DNA from: Polymorphobacter megasporae
Lineage (GTDB): Bacteria > Pseudomonadota > Alphaproteobacteria > Sphingomonadales > Sphingomonadaceae
Assembly (NCBI RefSeq): GCF_018982885.2
Contig: NZ_CP081848.1
Span: 1,798,001-1,862,000 of the forward strand
Length of the DNA: 64,000 nt
Direction of reading: 5' to 3'
Shown here one piece after another: positions 56,167 to 64,000 of the stretch. Numbering within the stretch: the stretch's first letter is position 1; each line of letters opens with the position of its first letter. The position numbers and the translations under genes were made by a program. Under the pieces are notes generated by a model. That model made no database searches, was not told the origin of the DNA, and worked only from the letters and a program-made list of their open reading frames with translations.

Positions 56167-56212
56167 GAGCCGTCGAGTCGCCATCCTGGCGGCCCGGCGG
56201 CTCTTTCTCTTT
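56167..56212 (+). terminator. Intrinsic terminator after the Gly/Tyr-rich gene
   Basis: GAGCCG (56167-56172) pairs with CGGCTC (56198-56203), with CGCC/GGCG pairing inside, then TTTCTCTTTG. It lies 32 bases after the stop. The remaining spacer to guaA (to 56367) shows no other clear element. Confidence 0.7.
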
Positions 56213-56367
56213 GTTAATCTGCCTATGTGTTGTCAGCCGACTTCGAGCCGGACGTGGGGACCGAAAAAACACCGTCGTTTGTGTGAACTTATTTTGAGCT
56301 TAGTGCCGGACGCCAGCGCGCAGTTCCCAAAACTAGACACGCCGCCGGGGGCGGTGTACCCGCCCCC

Positions 56368-57942
56368 ATGACCGATCCAGCGCCCGCCATCACGCCCCCC
56401 GAATCGATCCTGATCCTCGACTTCGGCAGCCAGGTCACCCAGCTCATCGCCCGCCGCGTCCGCGAGGCCGGCGTCTATTGCGAGATAGTCCCCTTCCAGC
56501 TCGGCGCCGAGGCGATCACGCGGATGCAGCCACGCGGCATCATCCTGTCGGGCGGCCCAGCTTCGGTCGCCGACCTCGGCGGTCCGCGCGCACCGCAGGC
56601 GGCGTTCGATGCCAAGGTGCCTGTGCTCGGCATCTGCTACGGCGACCAGACGATGTGCGCGCAATTGGGCGGCGCGATTTCGCCCGCCAATGACCGTGAA
56701 TTCGGCCGTGCCTTCATCGACATCACCGGCGACTGTGCCCTGTTCGACGGCCTCTGGGCGAGCGGCGAACGCCATCAAGTGTGGATGAGCCACGGCGACC
56801 GGATCGACGCGATCCCTGACGGCTTCCGCGTTGTCGCCCGCTCGGACGCCGCGCCTTTCGCGGCGATCGCCGACGACGACCGCCGCTATTACGGCGTCCT
56901 GTTTCACCCCGAGGTCGTCCACACCCCCGATGGGGGCAAGCTGCTCGCGAATTTCGCGCGCAAGGTCGCGGGCGTCGAGGCGACGTGGAGCATGGCCGGG
57001 TTCCGCGCCGCCAAGGTTGCCGCGATCCGTGAACAGGTTGGCGACGGCAAGGTCATCTGCGGCCTGTCGGGCGGCGTCGATTCGTCGGTCGCCGCGGTCC
57101 TGATCCACGAAGCGATCGGTGATCAGCTCACCTGCGTCTTCGTCGACCACGGCCTGCTCCGCGCAGGCGAAGCCGAGCAGGTCGTCGGACTGTTTCGCGA
57201 GCATTACAAAATCCCGCTGGTCCACGTCGACGCCGCCGACCTGTTCCTGTCGGGGCTCGCCGGGGTCACCGACCCCGAGGCCAAGCGCAAGTTTATCGGC
57301 AAGACCTTCATCGAGGTGTTCGACGCGGAGGCGAAGAAGATCGGCGGGGCGAAGTTCCTTGCGCAGGGCACGCTCTACCCCGACGTGATCGAGAGCGTCA
57401 GCTACGCGGGCGGCCCATCGGTGACGATCAAGAGCCACCATAATGTCGGCGGCCTGCCCGAACGCATGAACATGGCGCTCGTCGAGCCGCTGCGTGAATT
57501 GTTCAAGGACGAGGTCCGCGTCCTCGGCCGCGAACTCGGGTTGACCGAGGCGTTCGTCGCGCGCCATCCGTTTCCCGGCCCCGGCCTCGCGATCCGCATT
57601 CCGGGCGAGGTCACCGCCGCGAAGTGCGACATCCTCCGCGCCGCCGACACGATCTACCTCGACGAAATCCGCGCCGCCGGGCTGTACGACGCGATCTGGC
57701 AGGCGTTCGCGGTTCTGCTGCCGGTGCGGACCGTCGGCGTGATGGGCGACGGCCGGACGTACGACTTCGTCTGCGCATTGCGCGCGGTGACCTCGGTCGA
57801 CGGCATGACCGCCGACGTCTACCCGTTCGACGCTGCGTTCCTGAGCAACGTCGCCACCCGCATCGTCAACGAGGTCGCGGGAATCAACCGCGTCGTCTAC
57901 GATTACACCTCGAAACCACCCGGCACGATCGAGTGGGAATGA
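56368..57942 (+). CDS. guaA: GMP synthase (glutamine-hydrolysing)
   Basis: A 524-aa enzyme converting XMP to GMP with glutamine and ATP. The N-terminal glutamine amidotransferase (residues 15 to about 200) has [20 protein letters not shown], the nucleophile Cys in [11 protein letters not shown] and [11 protein letters not shown]; the ATP-pyrophosphatase domain has the PP-loop [20 protein letters not shown]; the C-terminal dimerisation domain has [20 protein letters not shown] and ends KPPGTIEWE. With purL at the other end of the window it represents purine synthesis, but the two are not linked. Confidence 0.98.
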   Translation: MTDPAPAITPPESILILDFGSQVTQLIARRVREAGVYCEIVPFQLGAEAITRMQPRGIILSGGPASVADLGGPRAPQAAFDAKVPVLGICYGDQTMCAQLGGAISPANDREFGRAFIDITGDCALFDGLWASGERHQVWMSHGDRIDAIPDGFRVVARSDAAPFAAIADDDRRYYGVLFHPEVVHTPDGGKLLANFARKVAGVEATWSMAGFRAAKVAAIREQVGDGKVICGLSGGVDSSVAAVLIHEAIGDQLTCVFVDHGLLRAGEAEQVVGLFREHYKIPLVHVDAADLFLSGLAGVTDPEAKRKFIGKTFIEVFDAEAKKIGGAKFLAQGTLYPDVIESVSYAGGPSVTIKSHHNVGGLPERMNMALVEPLRELFKDEVRVLGRELGLTEAFVARHPFPGPGLAIRIPGEVTAAKCDILRAADTIYLDEIRAAGLYDAIWQAFAVLLPVRTVGVMGDGRTYDFVCALRAVTSVDGMTADVYPFDAAFLSNVATRIVNEVAGINRVVYDYTSKPPGTIEWE

Positions 57943-58011
57943 GGTAACGGCGGCGTCTGGCGGAGGGCGCAAGCCACCCGGCGCAAACGGCTTTTCCAAC
58001 GAGGTGTTGCC

Positions 58012-59334
58012 ATGACCGATCCGACCGAAGCCGGCCTCAGCGGCGTGCCGCGCAAGCGCAAGGTCGCGGCGCAGTCGACCTCGCTTGGCAACCACAAGCT
58101 CCATCCGTCAACGATGATGATGGGTTACGGCTTCGATCCGGCGCTGTCGGAGGGCTCGCTCAAGCCGCCGATCTTCCTAACCTCGACCTACGTCTTCGAG
58201 ACCGCCGCTGAGGGCAAGCGCTTCTTCGAAGGCATCACCGGGGTCCGTCCGGGCGGGTCCGAGGGCCTCGTCTATTCGCGGTTCAACGGCCCCAATCAGG
58301 AGATCCTCGAGGACCGGCTGGCGCTGTGGGAGGAGGCCGAGGACGCTTTGGTGTTCTCGAGCGGCATGTCGGCGATCGCGACGACCTTCCTCGCGATGGT
58401 CAAACCGGGCGACGTCATCGTCCATTCGGCCCCGTTATATGCCGCGACCGAGACGCTGATCGCGCGCATCCTCGGGCGGCTCGGCGTGACCTTCCTCGAC
58501 TTCCCGGCGGGCGCGACGCAGCCCGAGATCGAGGCCAAGCTCGCCGAGGCCAAGGCCCGCGGCCGGATCGCGGCGATCTACCTCGAAAGCCCGGCGAACC
58601 CGACCAACGCGTTGGTCGACGTCGAGGCGGTCCGCGATGCCCGCGCGGCGGTGCTCGGCGACGTCGAAGCGGGCGAATTGCCGCCGATCATCATCGACAA
58701 CACCTTCCTCGGGCCACTCTGGGCGCAGCCGCTCAAGCAGGGCGCCGACCTCGTCATCTACTCGCTGACCAAGTACGTCGGCGGGCACAGCGACCTCGTC
58801 GCGGGCGGGGTCCTTGGCACCAAGGCGGCGATCCTGCCGGTGCGGATGACGCGCAACACGATCGGCACGATCACCGACCCGCACACCGCGTGGATGCTGT
58901 TGCGGAGCCTCGAAACGCTCGAACTCCGCATGACGCGCGCCGGGGAGAACGCCCGCGTCGTCTGCGAACTCCTCCGCGACCACCCGAAGGTCGAGCGCGT
59001 CGGCTATCTCGGCTTCCTCGAGCCGGGCAGCCGCCAGCACGACATCTACACCCGCCACTGCCTCGGCGCGGGATCGACCTTCTCGGTCATCGTCAAGGGC
59101 GGCGAGGCGGAGGCGTTCCGGCTCCTCGACAACCTCAAGCTGGTTAAGCTCGCGGTCAGCCTCGGCGGCACCGAAAGCCTCGCGTCGCATCCGGCGGCGA
59201 TGACGCATCTGTCGGTCGCCCCGGCGCGCAAGGCCGAGCTCGGGATTACCGACAACCTCGTCCGCGTATCGATCGGCGTCGAGCATCCCGACGACCTGAT
59301 CGCCGACTTCACCCAGGCGCTCGCCGCGATGTAA
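58012..59334 (+). CDS. Cystathionine gamma-synthase/methionine gamma-lyase family PLP enzyme
   Basis: A 440-aa PLP-dependent enzyme of the Cys/Met metabolism family. VYSRFNGPNQEILEDRLALW, ALVFSSGMSAIATTFLAMVK, the aspartate in PIIIDNTFLGP, the PLP lysine in VIYSLTKYVGGHSDLVAGGV, and the C-terminal SLGGTESLASHPAAMTHLSV are all present. An N-terminal extension of about 30 residues precedes the fold. The family includes cystathionine synthases, O-succinylhomoserine sulfhydrylases and methionine gamma-lyases; sequence inspection alone does not decide, so no gene symbol is given. It stands alone after guaA with a 69-base gap. Confidence 0.88.
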   Translation: MTDPTEAGLSGVPRKRKVAAQSTSLGNHKLHPSTMMMGYGFDPALSEGSLKPPIFLTSTYVFETAAEGKRFFEGITGVRPGGSEGLVYSRFNGPNQEILEDRLALWEEAEDALVFSSGMSAIATTFLAMVKPGDVIVHSAPLYAATETLIARILGRLGVTFLDFPAGATQPEIEAKLAEAKARGRIAAIYLESPANPTNALVDVEAVRDARAAVLGDVEAGELPPIIIDNTFLGPLWAQPLKQGADLVIYSLTKYVGGHSDLVAGGVLGTKAAILPVRMTRNTIGTITDPHTAWMLLRSLETLELRMTRAGENARVVCELLRDHPKVERVGYLGFLEPGSRQHDIYTRHCLGAGSTFSVIVKGGEAEAFRLLDNLKLVKLAVSLGGTESLASHPAAMTHLSVAPARKAELGITDNLVRVSIGVEHPDDLIADFTQALAAM

Positions 59335-59356
59335 TCCGCCGCCGCGCGCTTTGGCG

Positions 59357-59394
59357 TTGACCAGCGATATTCTCACAGCATACTGTATACAGTA
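59357..59394 (+). promoter_or_regulatory. Promoter with overlapping palindromic operator before the PQQ dehydrogenase
   Basis: TTGACC (59357-59362) could be the -35 with a -10 around 59381-59386. Exactly there sits TACTGTATACAGTA (59381-59394), a perfect 14-base palindrome of the TGTATACA type bound by many GntR-family (FadR-subfamily) repressors. The overlap with the -10 suggests repression. No GntR gene is in the window. The PQQ gene starts 19 bases downstream. Confidence 0.55.
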
Positions 59395-59412
59395 AGGCTT
59401 GGGGATATCGCG

Positions 59413-61317
59413 ATGGGTTTGATGTTGCGCGTGGCGTGCAGTTGCATCGCCTTGTTGTCGAGCGTCGCGGGTACGGCGGCCGATGCCCCACGAACCGACT
59501 GGCCGATGGCGCAACAGAACCTCGCCGGTCAGCGCTATTCGACGCTCGACGAGATAACTCCCGCGAACGTCGCTCGCCTCCAGCCCGCGTGGACGTATCA
59601 CATGCGCCCCGCCGCCGATGCTCAGGCGCGGCTGCAGCTCTCCGAAGCAACTCCGCTGGTGATCGGCACATCGCTCTACCTCGCCACGCCGTATGGCCGG
59701 ATCGTCGCGCTCGACTCGACGACTGGAGCCGAGAAATGGACCTACGTCATCCCCGGCGACGACCGGGCCTCGTTGCGCGGCGTCGCCTACTGGCCGGGGG
59801 CGGACGGCGCTCCGGCGACGATCGTGTTCGGGACGCGCGGCGGCAAGCTCATCTCGATCAGCGCGGCCGACGGCACACCGAGCCCCGGCTTCGGCACCGG
59901 CGGCATCGTCGACCTCAAGACGCCCGAGGTCATGACCACCGGGATGGACAAGAGCTACATCCTGCCGTCGCCACCGATCGTGTGGAAGAACCTCGTCATT
60001 ACCGGCGCGGGGCCGGGCGAGGGGCCGGGCGGGCTCAACGGCGGCGTCGGCCCGGCGGGGGACACGCGGGCTTGGGATTTGCGGACGGGGAAGCTGGTGT
60101 GGGCGTTTCATTCGGTGCCGCGCGCCGGGGAGGTCGGGTACGACACGTGGAAGAATGGCAGCGGAAAGGACCGCTCTGGTGTCAACGTCTGGGGCTATAT
60201 GACGATCGATGCCGAGCGGGGCATCCTCTACATGCCGTTCGGCGCCCCGAACAACGACCGCGTCGGCGTCGACCGTCCGGGCAACAACCTCTTCTCGAGC
60301 TCGATCGTCGCGGTCAGCGCCGACACCGGCAAATACATCTGGCACTTCCAGGCGGTCCACCACGACATCTGGGACATGGACACCCAGTCGCCGCCGATCC
60401 TGTTCGATGTCCATCGCGGCGGCAGGACGATCCCCGCGGTCGCCACGGTCAACAAGAATGCGCTAATGTACATTCTCGACCGCACGACCGGAAAGCCGGT
60501 CTTCGGGGTCGTCGAGCGCAAGGTTCCGCCGAGCGACGTCCCCGGCGAGCAGGCGTCGCCGACCCAGCCGTTTCCGGTCCTGCCCGAGCCGCTCGCGCAG
60601 AACACGCTACGCCGCGACAACCTGTATAAGGGGCTCCCCGAGCATCAGGCGTTCTGCGAGAAGTTGGTCGACGACAACAACATGCTGCTTGCAGGTGAGC
60701 CGTTCATCCCGACGCGGTACAATCGCTACACCGTGTCGCTGCCGGGGACGCAGGGTGGGGTCAATTATTACGGCGGCGCCTACGACCCGAAGCTCGGGCT
60801 GTTCGTGACCAATATCAACAATTTGGCGCAGCCGATGCGGATCGTCCGCAACGCCGACGGCAGCTTCAGCAACTCGGGGCCGCTCGCCGGTCTGGTTCGC
60901 TTCTGGAACCCGGCGACGCACCTGCCGTGCGGGCCGACACCGTGGGGGCAGCTCGTCGCGGTCGACGTCAACACCGGCAAGATGGCGTGGCGATCGACGC
61001 TCGGCGTCACCGACTCGATGCCTGCCGGGCAGCAGGCGACCGGGCGGCCCGGGCTCGGCGGGGCGATCGTCACCGCGGGCGGCGTTACCTTCGTCGGTGC
61101 GACCGACGACCGGCGCTTCCGCGCGTTCGAGACGCGAACCGGCAAGGAAGTGTGGACGTACACGCTCCCGGCATCCGCCGAGGCGACGCCGATCACCTAT
61201 GCCGGGCAGGGCGGGCGGCAGATGGTGGCGATCGTCGCGACCGGCGGCGGCTTGATCGGTGCCAAGCTCGAGAGCGATGTGCTAGTCGTCTTCGCCTTGC
61301 CGGGAGCATCGCATTGA
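59413..61317 (+). CDS. PQQ-dependent dehydrogenase, glucose-dehydrogenase-like beta-propeller
   Basis: A 634-aa exported quinoprotein. After a signal peptide (LMLRVACSCIALLSSVAGTA) comes an eight-bladed propeller: DWPMAQQNLAGQRYSTLDEI, GRIVALDSTTGAEKWTYVIP, the family motif TGKYIWHFQAVHHDIWDMDT, TVNKNALMYILDRTTGKPVF, and LVAVDVNTGKMAWRSTLGV. The architecture is like the periplasmic half of membrane glucose dehydrogenase, but there are no N-terminal membrane helices and no fused cytochrome c. It oxidises a sugar, polyol or similar alcohol in the periplasm; substrate unknown. Its stop overlaps the TTG start of a cytochrome c gene, the likely electron acceptor. Confidence 0.9.
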   Translation: MGLMLRVACSCIALLSSVAGTAADAPRTDWPMAQQNLAGQRYSTLDEITPANVARLQPAWTYHMRPAADAQARLQLSEATPLVIGTSLYLATPYGRIVALDSTTGAEKWTYVIPGDDRASLRGVAYWPGADGAPATIVFGTRGGKLISISAADGTPSPGFGTGGIVDLKTPEVMTTGMDKSYILPSPPIVWKNLVITGAGPGEGPGGLNGGVGPAGDTRAWDLRTGKLVWAFHSVPRAGEVGYDTWKNGSGKDRSGVNVWGYMTIDAERGILYMPFGAPNNDRVGVDRPGNNLFSSSIVAVSADTGKYIWHFQAVHHDIWDMDTQSPPILFDVHRGGRTIPAVATVNKNALMYILDRTTGKPVFGVVERKVPPSDVPGEQASPTQPFPVLPEPLAQNTLRRDNLYKGLPEHQAFCEKLVDDNNMLLAGEPFIPTRYNRYTVSLPGTQGGVNYYGGAYDPKLGLFVTNINNLAQPMRIVRNADGSFSNSGPLAGLVRFWNPATHLPCGPTPWGQLVAVDVNTGKMAWRSTLGVTDSMPAGQQATGRPGLGGAIVTAGGVTFVGATDDRRFRAFETRTGKEVWTYTLPASAEATPITYAGQGGRQMVAIVATGGGLIGAKLESDVLVVFALPGASH

Positions 61318-61628
61318 TCCGTTTCGCCGCCGCCGCACTTGCGCTGATGATGCTCGCCCCCGCGGCGCTCGCGCAGAACGCGCCTCCCGCCGCGCCGGTT
61401 GCGGGCGATGCCGCGAAACTGTTCCCCGCGGGGCCGGGGCACGACACGACGCTGCGCATCTGTTCGACGTGTCACTCGCCCGGAATTGCGGCGCAGCAAC
61501 GCCTCAGCCCCGACGGGTGGAAGTCGATCGTCGAGCAGATGGCGGGCTTCGGCGCGCCCGGGACCGACGCCGAACTCGCTGAGATCACGGCGTATCTGGC
61601 GAAGTCGTTTCCCGAACCGGCGAAATAG
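61314..61628 (+). CDS. Small periplasmic c-type cytochrome
   Basis: A 104-aa protein starting at TTG 61314 within the TTGA overlap with the preceding stop. Signal peptide IRFAAAALALMMLAPAALAQ; heme-binding CSTCH at residues 50-54; a Trp-x-x-Ile-Val-x-x-Met segment (WKSIVEQMAGFGAPG) that probably supplies the distal Met; and the helix ELAEITAYLAKSF. It is shaped like the small cytochromes partnering PQQ or molybdenum dehydrogenases and likely takes electrons from the upstream enzyme. Confidence 0.82.
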   Translation: MIRFAAAALALMMLAPAALAQNAPPAAPVAGDAAKLFPAGPGHDTTLRICSTCHSPGIAAQQRLSPDGWKSIVEQMAGFGAPGTDAELAEITAYLAKSFPEPAK

Positions 61629-61641
61629 TCAGGCCCCCCAG

Positions 61642-62892
61642 CTAAACTCCGACCGGGCGCGGGCCGCCGGTCGCCCAGTCGAGCAGTTCGACGGTGTGAA
61701 CCATCGTTGCGCCACCTGACGCGAGGTGGCTGATGCAGCCGATGTTGCCGGTGGCGACGATCGCGGCGCCGGTCCGGTCGATCGCGGCGAGCTTGCGGTC
61801 GCGCAGCCGGGTCGACAGTTCGGGCTGGAGGATGCTGTAAGTTCCCGCCGAGCCGCAGCAGATATGCCCCTCGCCGATCTCGCGGACCGCGAACCCCGCC
61901 GCTGCGAGCAATTCGCGGGGCTGCGCCGTAACCCGTTGACCATGCTGCATCGAACACGCTGAATGATAGGCGACTGCGGTGCCGAGGGCGAGCACCGGGG
62001 GCTGGAGCCCGACCGTCGCCATGACCTCGGTGATGTCCTTCGCGAGTGCGGCGACACGGGCGGCGCGCGATTGCCATTCGGCGTCGCCAGCGAACAAGTG
62101 CCCGTAATCCTTGATCGTCGTGCCGCAACCCGAGGTCGTCACGACGATCGCATCGAGGCCCTTGGCGATCTCCAACTCCCACGCGAGGATATTGGCCTTG
62201 GCGAGGCGGCGCGCGTCGTCGGACTTGCCCATGTGATGCGCCAGCGCGCCGCAGCAGCCGGTGCGGGCGATGACCACCTCGACGCCGTGACGCGTCATCA
62301 GGCGCACCGCGGCGTCGTCGATCGACGGCGCGAGGACCGGCTGGACGCACCCCGACAGCATTGCGACGCGGGCGACGCGCGGACCGATCGCTGGGAAAAC
62401 GCCGGGCCGGTCGGCGACGCCACGGGGTACGGCGCGGGCGGGAGCGGCGGCTGCCATCGCCCCGAGCTGGCGCGGCAGGACGCCGGCGAAGGGGTGGGTC
62501 AGGCGCGCGAGGCTCGTCGCGAAGCGAAAAATTCCGCGTCGGCTCAAGACGTTGGCGAGGAGGGAGCGGAGGAGGCGCTCGCCCGGCGGACGGCGGTAGG
62601 TCACCTCGATATGCTCCCGGGCATGGTCGATCAGGTGCATGTAATCGACCCCCGACGGGCATGTCGTCGCGCAGCTCAGGCAGCTCAGGCAGCGGTCGAT
62701 GTGCTTGACCGTCGACGGGGCCGGGGGCGCGTCCGACGCGAGCATGTCCTTGATCAGGACGATCCGACCGCGCGGGCTGTCGAGCTCGTCGCCAAGGAGG
62801 AGGTAGGTCGGGCACGTCGCCGTGCAGAAGCCGCAATGGACGCACTTGCGGATGATGCCGGTCGCTTCGCGGGCTTCGGTTTGCGTCGTCAT
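61642..62892 (-). CDS. glcF: Glycolate oxidase iron-sulfur subunit
   Basis: A 416-aa GlcF. Two 4Fe-4S ferredoxin clusters are present near the N terminus: CVHCGFCTATCPTY and CLSCLSCATTCPSG. Two CCG domains follow, with LSGCVQPVLAPS, ARTGCCGALAHHMGK, YHSACSMQHGQRV and HICCGSAGTYSILQPELS. With GlcD and GlcE it oxidises glycolate to glyoxylate and passes electrons to the quinone pool. ATG 62892 is 1 base after the glcE stop, so the two genes form an operon. It converges on the cytochrome c gene with 13 bases between stops. Confidence 0.93.
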   Translation of the reverse strand: MTTQTEAREATGIIRKCVHCGFCTATCPTYLLLGDELDSPRGRIVLIKDMLASDAPPAPSTVKHIDRCLSCLSCATTCPSGVDYMHLIDHAREHIEVTYRRPPGERLLRSLLANVLSRRGIFRFATSLARLTHPFAGVLPRQLGAMAAAAPARAVPRGVADRPGVFPAIGPRVARVAMLSGCVQPVLAPSIDDAAVRLMTRHGVEVVIARTGCCGALAHHMGKSDDARRLAKANILAWELEIAKGLDAIVVTTSGCGTTIKDYGHLFAGDAEWQSRAARVAALAKDITEVMATVGLQPPVLALGTAVAYHSACSMQHGQRVTAQPRELLAAAGFAVREIGEGHICCGSAGTYSILQPELSTRLRDRKLAAIDRTGAAIVATGNIGCISHLASGGATMVHTVELLDWATGGPRPVGV

Positions 62893-62893
62893 C

Positions 62894-64000
62894 TCAGGAG
62901 GTTGCCCATATCCGGCCGGGGTTGAGGACGCCGCCGGGATCGAACCGCTGGCGGACGCGATCGGACAATGCGGCGAGTGTTGGGGCAAGCGGCTGGAACG
63001 GCGCGACGGCGCAGCGGACGGCGTCGGGGGCGCGGACCAGCGTTGCATGGCCGTCGGCTCCGGCGGTCGCTGCGAGAGCGCCGCGTACCATCGCGGCATG
63101 GCCGTCGGCGGCATCGGGGAGAATCACCCAGACGAGGCCGCCGCCCCAATCGTAGAACCAGCGCGCGTTGCCGGGAGCGAGCGCGGCGGTGAAGGCGGCG
63201 GCGGTGGAGGGGGGCAGGACGACCCGCCAGACGATTTCGCCGGGCTTGGTGAAGCGTTCGACGCCGCCGATATCGCGCCAGATGGCCTCGGCGTCTTGAA
63301 TCGCCTCGGGGACGCCGAAATCACCCAATAGGTCCGCCAGATTTCGCGCATTTGCGGCCACCGCGACCGGAACGCCCGCCAGATGAAGCCGCGTCGCCGC
63401 GCGCACACGGTCCGCACATGCCCCGCACCCAGCGGGAACATGAGCAGCTGCCTGAAGCACCATCGGGCTATTTAGTGCGCGGGTCATCGCCACGATCGCC
63501 GCACGATCGCCGAGCCCGAACCACGTCAGCGTCATCGCAGCGCGCGGCGCGGGGAGGACCTTGATCGTTACTTCGGTCAGGACCGCGAGTGTCCCGAGCG
63601 CTCCGGCGAGCAATTTCGGCAGGTCGTAGCCGGTGACGTTCTTGATCACCTTGCCGCCTGCGGAGAAGTTTTCGCCGCGCCCGTTCACCGCCGCGAAGCC
63701 GAGGAAATGGTCGCGCGGCGCTCCCGCCGAGACGCGTCGCGAGCCGCCGAGGCCGAGGCCGAGCAGTCCGCCGAGGGTTCCGGCTCCCGGTTCTCCGCCC
63801 CATAACGGGGCGAGGTCGGGGGGATCGAACGCGAGGTGCTGGCCGTGTCCGGAAACCAGCGCGGTGATTTCGGCGACCGGCGTTCCCGGGCGCGCAGTCA
63901 GGACGAGTTCGGCCGGGTCGTAGTCGACGATGCCGCTGAGGCCCGACACATCGAGGACCGAGTCGGCATCGACCGGACGGCCATAGCCGCGGCGGCTGCC
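62894..64000 (-). CDS. glcE: Glycolate oxidase FAD-binding subunit, 5' end beyond the window
   Basis: The visible 368 codons are the C-terminal part of GlcE: FAD-binding-4 elements DVSGLSGIVDYDPAELVLTA, RPGTPVAEITALVSGHGQHL, GAGTLGGLLGLGLGG, then AAVNGRGENFSAGGKVIKNV and GYDLPKLLAGALGTLAVLTE. The last segment is DRVRQRFDPGGVLNPGRIW, typical of the GlcD/GlcE family. The frame stays open to base 64000, so the start lies outside; glcD is expected just beyond it. The middle region has an Ala-rich stretch usual for the family. Confidence 0.92.
   Translation of the reverse strand, partial: GSRRGYGRPVDADSVLDVSGLSGIVDYDPAELVLTARPGTPVAEITALVSGHGQHLAFDPPDLAPLWGGEPGAGTLGGLLGLGLGGSRRVSAGAPRDHFLGFAAVNGRGENFSAGGKVIKNVTGYDLPKLLAGALGTLAVLTEVTIKVLPAPRAAMTLTWFGLGDRAAIVAMTRALNSPMVLQAAAHVPAGCGACADRVRAATRLHLAGVPVAVAANARNLADLLGDFGVPEAIQDAEAIWRDIGGVERFTKPGEIVWRVVLPPSTAAAFTAALAPGNARWFYDWGGGLVWVILPDAADGHAAMVRGALAATAGADGHATLVRAPDAVRCAVAPFQPLAPTLAALSDRVRQRFDPGGVLNPGRIWATS

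Overview
The window is a contiguous piece of chromosome from a high-GC alphaproteobacterium, almost certainly a member of the Sphingomonadales. The grounds are the PhyR/NepR/EcfG stress module next to a PhyP-like protein, the neighbourhood ahcY - tsaE - amgK - murU - addB - addA - trxA, the PsiE and SIMPL accessory proteins, and repeated 'TCATCCC...GGGATGA' hairpins of the type common in sphingomonads. No rRNA, tRNA, CRISPR array, insertion sequence or prophage was seen. Most genes are core housekeeping genes, packed with 1-14 base overlaps.

Layout. 1-5.1 kb: the tail of purL, small membrane and DUF1993 genes, then a minus-strand group glnE, a one-cysteine Bcp peroxiredoxin and a small secreted protein. 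5.1-9.1 kb: a VOC protein, a decayed DUF1428 gene, and the general stress response locus. On the minus strand run phyR, a 50-aa membrane protein and an EcfG sigma factor with a NepR-like anti-sigma domain fused to its N terminus. Divergently run a free 55-aa NepR (GTG start) and a PhyP-like HisKA_2 protein with a degenerate ATPase domain. 9-19 kb: ubiB/ubiE, mutM (with a finger lacking two of its four zinc cysteines), rpsT, dnaA, a short-chain dehydrogenase, SIMPL, YegP, phhB, a minimal zincin and ahcY. 18.7-28.1 kb: a translationally coupled chain for tRNA modification (tsaE), cell-wall recycling (amgK, murU) and recombination (addB, addA), followed by trxA.

28-36 kb: a GST-like protein, argJ, two paralogous tandem TonB_C-like secreted proteins (one frameshifted) either side of a small GCG_CRPN protein, then secA and a lipoprotein. 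36-55 kb: the complete str-S10-spc-alpha block: rpsL, rpsG, fusA, tuf, rpsJ ... rpmD, rplO, secY, adk, rpsM, rpsK, rpoA, rplQ. It is interrupted by a tuf terminator, three REP-like hairpins and an unusual repeat-bearing rpsM leader. 55-64 kb: a thioesterase, a Gly/Tyr-rich secreted protein, guaA, a Cys/Met-metabolism PLP enzyme, a PQQ-dehydrogenase/cytochrome c pair behind a perfect palindromic operator, and the glycolate oxidase genes glcF and glcE, the latter cut by the window end.

The most notable system is the stress-response locus. A sigma factor carrying its own NepR-like domain coexists with a free NepR, PhyR and a probable PhyR phosphatase, which suggests altered partner-switching logic.
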